Below are positions 45,498-52,175 of a stretch of 54,586 bases of DNA, in pieces; the stretch's first letter is position 1; every line of letters starts with the position of its first letter. The translations under genes and the position numbers were made by a program. The notes below the pieces were generated by a model. It searched no databases. It was given only the letters and a program-made list of their open reading frames with translations, and was not told where the DNA came from. Source of the DNA: Gammaproteobacteria bacterium. Lineage in GTDB: Bacteria; Pseudomonadota; Gammaproteobacteria; Pseudomonadales; Pseudohongiellaceae. Location: assembly GCA_030832825.1 (NCBI GenBank), contig JAURIJ010000016.1:1-54586 (forward strand), given 5' to 3'.

Positions 45498-46055
45498 ATG
45501 AACACACGTCCGCATTCACGTCCCCTGGCCCGTCTGCTGCGCGCCGCACTGGCAGGCACGGCGGCTGCCACACTTGCCACGCCGCTGCTGGCCGAGTCAC
45601 GTTTCGATTACGCCGAAGTCATCGAGAGCACGCCGATCTACCGCACTGTCGAGGTGAGTGTTCCCCGCGAGGAGTGCTGGACCGAAGAGGTGGTGTCGCA
45701 TCGCAGGGCCCATTCGCAGAGCAGTACGCCCGCGATTCTGGGCACCATCATCGGGGGTGCGTTGGGCAATGCCGTGGGGCACGACAAGTCCAACAAGCGC
45801 GTCGGCGCGGTGGTTGGCGCCGTGTTGGGGCACTCCATTGGACGTGATATAGTCGCCGCCAACAGTCGCGGGCGAGTCACCGACGTGGAAACCGTACGTC
45901 AGTGCGAAACGGTCTACGATCACCACGACGAAGAGCGCCTGCTGGGCTACCAGGTCCGTTACCGCTACCACGACAAGGACTACTCGGTGCGCATGGACGA
46001 CGATCCGGGCGAATTCGTCCGGGTGCGCGTCGACGTGCAGCCCGTGTTCCAGTAA
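45498..46055 (+). CDS. Glycine-zipper 2TM domain protein, secreted
   Basis: A 185-residue envelope protein with a signal peptide ending near LLAES (about residue 33). The glycine zipper TIIGGALGNAVGHDKSNKR and VGAVVGAVLGHSIGRD (about 85-120) are the Rick_17kDa/2TM type that inserts in or crosses membranes. After it, ETVRQCETVYDHHDEERL and a YRYHDKDYSV segment form a charged domain with paired cysteines. GAGGAG precedes the ATG. It sits at the head of a group with a PepSY protein and a two-component system, suggesting envelope stress. Confidence 0.87.
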   Translation: MNTRPHSRPLARLLRAALAGTAAATLATPLLAESRFDYAEVIESTPIYRTVEVSVPREECWTEEVVSHRRAHSQSSTPAILGTIIGGALGNAVGHDKSNKRVGAVVGAVLGHSIGRDIVAANSRGRVTDVETVRQCETVYDHHDEERLLGYQVRYRYHDKDYSVRMDDDPGEFVRVRVDVQPVFQ

Positions 46056-46113
46056 ACCGCGCCGGTGCCCTTGCTGCACGGGTTGCACTTCGCCTAGATC
46101 AGGGAGAAACGCC

Positions 46114-46446
46114 GTGCCTTCATCGGATTTCCAGCAGCGCCGCCTTGGGCGCAGACTCGCCACGCTCCTGTGTGTGGGGCTGCTGAGCCTGCCGGTCACG
46201 GCGGTGCAGGGGCAGCAGCTGCTTCTGGCGCAGCAGTCCACTGGCGCCGATGCCGCGCAGGCTGCGCGCATCTCCCAGCGGGAGGCGCTCGAACTCGTGC
46301 GTGCCCGTTTCCCCGGCAACGTCGTCAGCATCAGTGAAGTGCAGCAGGATGGCACCCTGCAGTACCGCGTGCGCATGGACAACGACGGCAACATCTTCAC
46401 CGTGTATGTCGATGCCGTCACCGGCGACATCCGGCGGGAGCAGTAA
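46114..46446 (+). CDS. Periplasmic PepSY domain protein
   Basis: A 110-residue protein with signal peptide (hydrophobic LATLLCVGLLSLPVTA) and one PepSY domain at about 55-110: ISQREALELVRARFPGN, then LQYRVRMDNDGNIFTVYVDAVTGDI. PepSY domains inhibit peptidases or act as accessory sensor parts. Start is GTG with GGGAG upstream. Only two bases separate it from the response regulator, so it may modulate the sensor kinase, an inference from position. Confidence 0.88.
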   Translation: MPSSDFQQRRLGRRLATLLCVGLLSLPVTAVQGQQLLLAQQSTGADAAQAARISQREALELVRARFPGNVVSISEVQQDGTLQYRVRMDNDGNIFTVYVDAVTGDIRREQ

Positions 46447-46448
46447 GC

Positions 46449-47123
46449 ATGCGTCTGCTGGTGGTCGAGGATCAGAGCCTGTTGCGCCAGCAGCTTGCCA
46501 AGGGGCTGACGCGACACGGCTATGTCGTGGATGACGCCGCCGATGGCCGCGCCGGACTCTACTTCGCCACCGAGTATGCCTACGACGCCGCCATCATCGA
46601 TCTGGGGCTGCCCCTGCTCGACGGCATCTCCCTGATCCGCCAGATCCGCGCACAGGGCCGCACGTTTCCCATTCTGATCCTGACCGCGCGCGGCGACTGG
46701 CAGGACAAGGTCGAAGGCCTGGATGCCGGCGCCGATGACTACGTGGTCAAGCCCTTCCAGCTGGAAGAGATTCTCGCTCGCCTGAACGCGCTGCTGCGTC
46801 GCGCCGCCGGCTTCGCCAAGCCGCTGATCGAGTGCGGACCCATTGCGCTGGACATCACGGCCAAGCGTGTGACGCTGGCCGGCCACGGCGTCGATCTCAC
46901 CGCTTACGAGTACAAGATGCTGGAGTACCTGATGCTGCATCCCGGCAAGGTGATCTCCAAGACCGAACTGACCGAACACCTCTATGCCCAGGACTACGAT
47001 CGCGACAGCAATGTGCTGGAAGTCTTCGTGCGGCGCCTGCGGCAGAAACTCGACCCCGATGACACCCTGCATCCCATCGAGACCATTCGTGGGCAGGGCT
47101 ATCGTTTCCGCACGGACGCCTGA
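46449..47123 (+). CDS. OmpR/PhoP-type response regulator
   Basis: A 224-residue regulator. Receiver domain residues 1-115: acidic pair in VVEDQS, phosphoacceptor Asp51 (IIDLGLPLLDG), Thr in LTARGD and Lys in VVKPFQ. The C-terminal winged helix (about 125-222) reads LTAYEYKMLEYLMLHPGKVIS and VRRLRQKLD...IRGQGYRF. Sequence style is closest to PhoP or QseB-like regulators. It precedes its kinase by six bases. Targets are unknown; the preceding envelope genes are candidates. Confidence 0.94.
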   Translation: MRLLVVEDQSLLRQQLAKGLTRHGYVVDDAADGRAGLYFATEYAYDAAIIDLGLPLLDGISLIRQIRAQGRTFPILILTARGDWQDKVEGLDAGADDYVVKPFQLEEILARLNALLRRAAGFAKPLIECGPIALDITAKRVTLAGHGVDLTAYEYKMLEYLMLHPGKVISKTELTEHLYAQDYDRDSNVLEVFVRRLRQKLDPDDTLHPIETIRGQGYRFRTDA

Positions 47124-47129
47124 GCGGCG

Positions 47130-48566
47130 ATGACGGCCAAAACGCTCCCGTCCGACTATTCCCTGCAGACCCGCCTGCTGACGGCCGTTAGTGTCCTTCT
47201 GGCCGTGTTTCTCGGCCTCACCGGTGTGGTGCTGGACCGCGCGTTTCGCAGCAGCGTGGAGGCCGGCGTCGCCGAGCAGCTGCAGGTGCAGCTCTATGTG
47301 CTGCTGGCGGCGGTGGAGGAGGACGAGGGCGAGTTCTATTTCCTCGAGGATCTGCGCGAGCCGCGTTTCACCCAGCTCAATTCCGGCCTGTACGCTCTGG
47401 TCAGCAGTCCGCAGCAGCAGGAACTGCTGCGCAGCCCCTCCGCCCTGGAGCGTGATTTTGACGGGCTGTTCGCCCACTGGTCCGGTCTCGGACGGGGGGA
47501 GGCCTATTTCTCCCGTGAAGTGGCCGACGACGGTCAGGAGTATTTCATCGCGGCCTACGGCGTGGTCTGGGAAAACGGGCAGGATCAGTACGATTTCGTC
47601 GTGCTCGAATCCAGCGGCACCTACCTGGCCGAGGTCAACAATTTCCGCGCGAGTCTGTGGTCCTGGCTGGGCGGGGTGGCCGTGCTGCTGCTGGTGCTGC
47701 AGGTGCTGCTGCTGCGCTGGGGGCTGTCCCCGCTGCGCCGTCTGGCGCAGGATCTCAAGCAGATCGAAGCCGGCGCCAGCGAGCAGCTGGACGGCGCCTA
47801 CCCGCGCGAACTGCGTCCCGTGACCGAGAACCTGAACCTGCTGATCAAGACGGAGCGCAAGCAGCAGGCGCGTTATCGCGAGACGCTCGGCGATCTGGCC
47901 CACAGCCTGAAGACACCGCTGGCGGTGATCGCGGGTGTGATGCATGCCCTCGGCCACTCGCGCGACACCACGCATGCCACGGTCACTGCGGAGCAGCAGC
48001 GCACCGTCGAGGAACAACTGGAACGGATGAACCAGATCGTCGGCTACCAGCTGCAGCGCGCCGTGAAATCCACCGGCAGCACCGCGCTCTCCCGCCGCGT
48101 CAATGTACAGGAGACCGCAGGGCGCATTCTGCGTGCGCTGGAGAAAGTCTATGCGCAACAGCCGCGCGAGATCGTCTGCGACATCGACCCGAGCATCGCG
48201 TTTCTCGGCGACGAGCGCGATCTCATGGAAATGCTCGGCAATCTGCTCGACAACGCCTTCAAGTACGGCCGGCAGTGTCTGTCGATCAGCGCGCGGGTCA
48301 GTCAGTCCCCCGTGCGCCAGCTCTGTCTCGTGGTGGAAGACGACGGCCCGGGCATCCCGGCCGGGCAACAGGAGTTCGTGCTGCAGCGCGGCGCGCGCCT
48401 GGACACACTGGCCCAGGGGCAGGGCATTGGTCTCGCGGTCGTGACGGACATCGTGGGCAGTTACGGCGGACAGATCGACGTGGGCACGGGCAGTCGGGGC
48501 GGGGCGCGCATCCAGCTGGTCTTCGGCAACTTCCAGCTCACTGCGTCGGAGCCTGCGCGTGGCTGA
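47130..48566 (+). CDS. Sensor histidine kinase (PhoQ-like arrangement)
   Basis: A 478-residue membrane kinase. TM1 about 15-36, a periplasmic domain about 37-172 with an acidic patch (VEEDEGEFYFLEDL), TM2 about 173-196, then HAMP-like linker, the H box GDLAHSLKTPLAV (His258), N box NLLDNAFKYG, and the G boxes DDGPGIP and GQGIGLAV. The acidic periplasmic patch recalls PhoQ, which senses cations and peptides, but similarity is not proof. Coupled to the response regulator. Confidence 0.93.
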   Translation: MTAKTLPSDYSLQTRLLTAVSVLLAVFLGLTGVVLDRAFRSSVEAGVAEQLQVQLYVLLAAVEEDEGEFYFLEDLREPRFTQLNSGLYALVSSPQQQELLRSPSALERDFDGLFAHWSGLGRGEAYFSREVADDGQEYFIAAYGVVWENGQDQYDFVVLESSGTYLAEVNNFRASLWSWLGGVAVLLLVLQVLLLRWGLSPLRRLAQDLKQIEAGASEQLDGAYPRELRPVTENLNLLIKTERKQQARYRETLGDLAHSLKTPLAVIAGVMHALGHSRDTTHATVTAEQQRTVEEQLERMNQIVGYQLQRAVKSTGSTALSRRVNVQETAGRILRALEKVYAQQPREIVCDIDPSIAFLGDERDLMEMLGNLLDNAFKYGRQCLSISARVSQSPVRQLCLVVEDDGPGIPAGQQEFVLQRGARLDTLAQGQGIGLAVVTDIVGSYGGQIDVGTGSRGGARIQLVFGNFQLTASEPARG

Positions 48567-48581
48567 GGCGCCAGGTGGCCT

Positions 48582-49340
48582 TCAGAACAACAGCGCCGCC
48601 AGGCAACTGCACAGCGTCATCACGAAGAGGAACCACTTGATCGTGTTCTGCTGGGCCCGCACGGCGAACTTCACGCTCATCCAGGCGCCGAGCATGGCGC
48701 CCACCGCAAGAATCAGACCCGGCACCCAGCGGATCATGTCGAAGTAGATGAACACGCCCAGCGCGATCAGGGTGGAACCCAGCGAGCAGACCATCTTCAA
48801 GGCATTGGCCCGCACCAGATCGTAACGCAGTCCGCCGGCCAGCGCCGCCAGCAGGATGAACCCGACCCCCGCCTGCACGAAGCCACTGTAGATGCCGGCG
48901 AACAGCAGCATCCACCACGCACCGCGATTGTCGCGCACATCCACCACGGGAGTGCCCGGTGGGGGCGCGATGAACGACGGCTTCAACAGAATCACCACCG
49001 ACATGCTGAGAATGGTGATGAGCAGGATGGGCTTGAGCGCCGCAACGGGAATCACGGCTGCCGCGAATGAGCCCGCCACGCCGCCCAGGACTGTCGGCAC
49101 CAGGATCGGCAAAATGGCCGCCTCGTCGAGACGATCGTGATTGCGGAAGCCGCGGATGCCCACGACACATTGCAGGGCGACGGCCACACGATTGGTGCCG
49201 TTCGCCACATCGGCGGGCAGTCCCAGCAGCATGAGCAAGGGCAGGGTGAGATTGGAACCGCCGCCCGCGATGGTATTGATGGCGCCGGCAAGCACCCCGA
49301 CGAGGGCCAGCACTGCCAGCAAGGTGATGTCATAGTCCAT
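48582..49340 (-). CDS. TauE/SafE family permease
   Basis: A 252-residue protein with about eight membrane helices. The signature GAINTIAGGGSNLTLPLLMLLGL and a second repeat GFVQAGVGFILL are typical of TauE/SafE (sulfite or sulfoacetate exporters and relatives). Substrate undetermined. Start ATG at 49338-49340; no clear ribosome site. Convergent with the kinase gene, and diverges from the pilin operon. Confidence 0.9.
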   Translation of the reverse strand: MDYDITLLAVLALVGVLAGAINTIAGGGSNLTLPLLMLLGLPADVANGTNRVAVALQCVVGIRGFRNHDRLDEAAILPILVPTVLGGVAGSFAAAVIPVAALKPILLITILSMSVVILLKPSFIAPPPGTPVVDVRDNRGAWWMLLFAGIYSGFVQAGVGFILLAALAGGLRYDLVRANALKMVCSLGSTLIALGVFIYFDMIRWVPGLILAVGAMLGAWMSVKFAVRAQQNTIKWFLFVMTLCSCLAALLF

Positions 49341-49559
49341 GAACGAGGAAAGTCCGCGCGAGCCTGCGTCAGCGTGAAAGGCGCCACAGTGTAGCAAAGC
49401 GCTCGCAACCTATCTGCAGAACTATAATTTGAGTCCTACAATTGATTCAGCACACATTCGAGATGCGTGCGCTCATTCTGTCTTCATGTCCTCGCCGCTA
49501 CCGCGTTGGTTTGCAGAATTCAGTGGTCTTTCGAAACATCGTCAGGGTATTCCTCAATC
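49341..49559. promoter_or_regulatory. Upstream region of the minor pilin operon
   Basis: A 219-base spacer, more AT-rich than its neighbours. TATAAT occurs at 49423-49428 (plus strand), but the sequence about 17 bases upstream does not match a -35 box, so an activator-dependent promoter for the pilin genes is possible. No RpoN-type GG-N10-GC pair was recognised. Confidence 0.3.
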
Positions 49560-49910
49560 ATGATGAACATGAATCAAATCAAAAGCCTTAACGTGCGCGA
49601 GATGATGGTTTTTGTCGGCACGATCGGCATTTTGTTAGCGGTGGGACCGCGCTTACCGAAGGACACAGCGTCGCGCGTTACCACTAAAGGCATTGTCAAG
49701 GCGCTGGTGAGCTATCTGAAGCGGGTTTGCAGGCAAGTGATCGAGCGTTGCGACGTACTAAGCATGCGAGCCAGCAGAGAAGGCGCCGATGCAGACGTCG
49801 GTACCTTCCGGCAAAGTCGCGCAAATAGCAATTCGACGAAAGCGCTATCTGTCGAGATCGCGTTGACCGGGCGCGGCTGTCGGATTCCTGAAGGCCTGGA
49901 TTGCGCATGA
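49560..49910 (+). pseudogene. Relic or highly diverged FimT/GspH-type minor pilin
   Basis: A 116-residue frame at the position where fimT/fimU normally begins a pilVWXY1 operon. VREMMVFVGTIGILLAVGP looks like a pilin N-terminal helix, with Glu at the +5-like position, and SRVTTKGIVKALVSYLKR resembles the following FimT segment. But the prepilin peptidase site (normally G-F/M-T-L-I-E) is absent: Ser replaces Gly and LNVR replaces the hydrophobic run. The C-terminal half has no pilin pattern, and base use is more AT-rich. Ends overlapping pilV (ATGA). Probably decayed, or a diverged gene from another lineage. Confidence 0.55.
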
Positions 49911-50398
49911 TGCGTGCACGACAGGGAGGCATGACCTTGATCGAAATCCTGGTGTCCCTGCTGATTCTCGCAATCGGCATGCTAGGCATGGCCGGGCTGC
50001 AGACAGTCAGCCTGCGCAACACTCAGAGTGCCTATCAGCGCACCCAGGCCGCCATCCTGAGCAATGACATCGTGGAGCGGGTGCGCGCGAATCTGCAGGG
50101 TGTGGAGGATGGCAGTTACAACAACGCCGCCGGTTCCATCACGGCTTCGTGCAACAGCATTGCCGGCTGCACCCCGGCGCAGATGGCCGCCAACGATGTG
50201 GCGGAATGGAAACGGGCGCTGGCTGCTGCGCTGCCCGGGGGTGAAGGAACGCTGTGCAATGATTCCACTCCCGCGGATGGCACCCCGGCCGCACCTGCCT
50301 GCGATAGTGTCGGCGACCTGTTCGCCATCAAGATCTGGTGGGATGCCGACCGCGATGGCACCGCCGAGAACCATTTAAGCATGAGTTTCCAGCCATGA
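49907..50398 (+). CDS. pilV: Type IV pilus minor pilin PilV
   Basis: A 163-residue prepilin with the peptidase site GG|MTLIEILVSLLILAIGMLG (cut after Gly8, Glu13 at +5). The helix continues LGMAGLQTVSLRNTQSAYQRT, with the PilV pattern. The C-terminal region holds paired cysteines (CNSIAGC and CNDS...ACDS). Works with PilW, PilX and FimU in the priming complex of type IV pili. It begins within the overlap ATGA with the upstream relic and overlaps pilW by four bases. Confidence 0.93.
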   Translation: MMRARQGGMTLIEILVSLLILAIGMLGMAGLQTVSLRNTQSAYQRTQAAILSNDIVERVRANLQGVEDGSYNNAAGSITASCNSIAGCTPAQMAANDVAEWKRALAAALPGGEGTLCNDSTPADGTPAAPACDSVGDLFAIKIWWDADRDGTAENHLSMSFQP

Positions 50399-51570
50399 CG
50401 ATGCCGATTGCGACTGCCCATTCTGCACCCGCCGGGCGCCGACCTGCGGGCCTGCGAGCACGCGGCTTCAACATGATCGAACTGTTGATCGCCATGGTGA
50501 TGGGGCTGAGTCTCGCGGCCGGCGTCATGCAGGTCTATGTGGGCAATTCCCAGAAGGAGCGGGATCAGGAAGCGCGCGCGCGGATGCAGGAGAACGGTCG
50601 CTATGCCATCAACTTCCTGGCACGCGAACTGCGGATGGCCGGCTATCTGAGCTGCCTCGCCAGCATTGAGGAAAGCGACATCAACAACATGCTCGACGGC
50701 CCACCACCTACCTTTCAACCCGATGCCGGCCTGCAGGGCTGGGAGGCGGAAGACACCAGCCCTGGTGACATCGCTCCCAGCACCGAGAATGTGGCCGTGG
50801 TGGTGACCACGGCCGGTGGCTGGGTCACCTCGGGCGGCAATGTCATGGATGCCACCAGCGCGGTGCCGGATTCGGACATCGTGCGTGTCTGGAATGCCTC
50901 GGGCAACGGCGCCACCATCAATTCCATCTCGCCCGGCGGCGCCATGACTGTGGTGAATTCCGGCATCGTCGACATCGAGGATGGCGACATCCTGCAGCTC
51001 AGCGACTGCGAGCGGGCGGACTGGGTGCAGGCCTGCAATGTGCAGGAGATCGGCGGCGGTGCCAGCATCAACTCCGTGCTCTCGTCCCGTTGTGTACCCG
51101 GCAACATCACCTCGCAGCCACCGGGCACCCAGGCCGGTGGCGAGCTGGTCAAGCTGCAGGGCACGATGATCTACGTGGGCAAGCGCGGCAATGTCCCCAC
51201 CAATCCGCCGGCACTGTTCCGGCGCGAGCTCAGCCAGACGGCCGCCGCGGGCACGCCGCAGGAGCTGGTCGAGGGGATCGAGAGCCTGCAGATTCTCTAC
51301 GGCATCAATGCCGACAACGACAACAAGAAGACGGTCGATGCCTATGTCACGGCTGATCAGGTCGGCGACTGGTCGCGGGTCATCAGCGTGCGCATCAGCG
51401 TGCTGGTGCAGTCCATCGAGGATGGCCTGATGCCGGCGCCGCAGGCCTATGTCTTCAATGGCGTGACCTATGACGGCGAGGCGGGCAATGGGGCCCGGCC
51501 CGGGGACAATCGCCTGCGCCGTGTATTCACCAGCACCATCACACTGCGCAATCGCGCGGTGGGGAGTTGA
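50395..51570 (+). CDS. pilW: Type IV pilus minor pilin PilW
   Basis: A 391-residue prepilin with cleavage site RARG|FNMIELLIAMVMGLSLAAG (after Gly24, Glu29 at +5). MQENGRYAINFLARELRMAGY is the usual PilW segment after the helix. The large C-terminal domain is rich in T, N and G. The start ATG overlaps the pilV stop; alternative ATG two codons later is possible. Long leader before the cleavage site (24 residues) is typical for PilW. Pilus priming with PilV, PilX and PilY1. Confidence 0.93.
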   Translation: MTMPIATAHSAPAGRRPAGLRARGFNMIELLIAMVMGLSLAAGVMQVYVGNSQKERDQEARARMQENGRYAINFLARELRMAGYLSCLASIEESDINNMLDGPPPTFQPDAGLQGWEAEDTSPGDIAPSTENVAVVVTTAGGWVTSGGNVMDATSAVPDSDIVRVWNASGNGATINSISPGGAMTVVNSGIVDIEDGDILQLSDCERADWVQACNVQEIGGGASINSVLSSRCVPGNITSQPPGTQAGGELVKLQGTMIYVGKRGNVPTNPPALFRRELSQTAAAGTPQELVEGIESLQILYGINADNDNKKTVDAYVTADQVGDWSRVISVRISVLVQSIEDGLMPAPQAYVFNGVTYDGEAGNGARPGDNRLRRVFTSTITLRNRAVGS

Positions 51571-51575
51571 GCCGC

Positions 51576-52160
51576 ATGTCGCGCCTGCCGCCGTCTGCCG
51601 TGGTCAAACCTGGGCACCTGTCTGCCCGCCAGCGCGGTGCCATCCTCATCTTCTGCCTGGTGTTCCTGCTGGTGCTCACCATGATGGGCGTGTCGAGCAT
51701 GGAGTCTGCAGTGCTCGAGGAGCGCATGGCCGGCAATCTGCAGGATCAGAATGCCGCCTTCCAGGCGGCGGAAACCTCGCTGCAGACGGCTGAGCACTGG
51801 CTTCTCGACCAGCAGTTCTGGCCCGAGACGAGCACCGATGGCAGCACCACAGTGTGGGAGCGCGACGCGGCGGACCCGGACAATTCCGACTCTCTGCACT
51901 GGTGGCAGGACGCGAGCCGCGACGACAGCGAATGGTGGGAAGACAATGCCATCGCGGTGGCGGGTGTCGAGGGCGTTGCCGCGGAACCGCGCTACCTCAT
52001 CGAAGAGCTGTCGGAGATCAGTACCGGGCAGTCGATCGCGATCGGCACGGGACAGGAACCCCGCGTGCGGGTGTTTCATCGGGTGACGGCGCGCGGCACT
52101 GGCGTCGGCGATACCACCGTGGTGCAGCTGCAATCCACCTTCGTCAAATCCTACGACTAG
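51576..52160 (+). CDS. pilX: Type IV pilus minor pilin PilX
   Basis: A 194-residue protein with site RQRG|AILIFCLVFLLVLTM (after Gly21); Glu at +5 is replaced by Phe, as in GspK-like tip subunits. The following SMESAVLEERMAGNLQDQNAAFQAAET is the PilX_N signature. The C-terminal half is acidic and tryptophan-rich (WWQDASRDDSEWW). Starts five bases after pilW stop; a TTG at 51567 is less likely. Links PilY1 to the priming complex. Confidence 0.92.
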   Translation: MSRLPPSAVVKPGHLSARQRGAILIFCLVFLLVLTMMGVSSMESAVLEERMAGNLQDQNAAFQAAETSLQTAEHWLLDQQFWPETSTDGSTTVWERDAADPDNSDSLHWWQDASRDDSEWWEDNAIAVAGVEGVAAEPRYLIEELSEISTGQSIAIGTGQEPRVRVFHRVTARGTGVGDTTVVQLQSTFVKSYD

Positions 52161-52175
52161 CGTGCAGAGGTGAAC

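Noticed and set aside
45597-48368. 923-codon antisense frame over the two-component genes
   Set aside because: Same reason: mirrors four coding genes and shows no domain.
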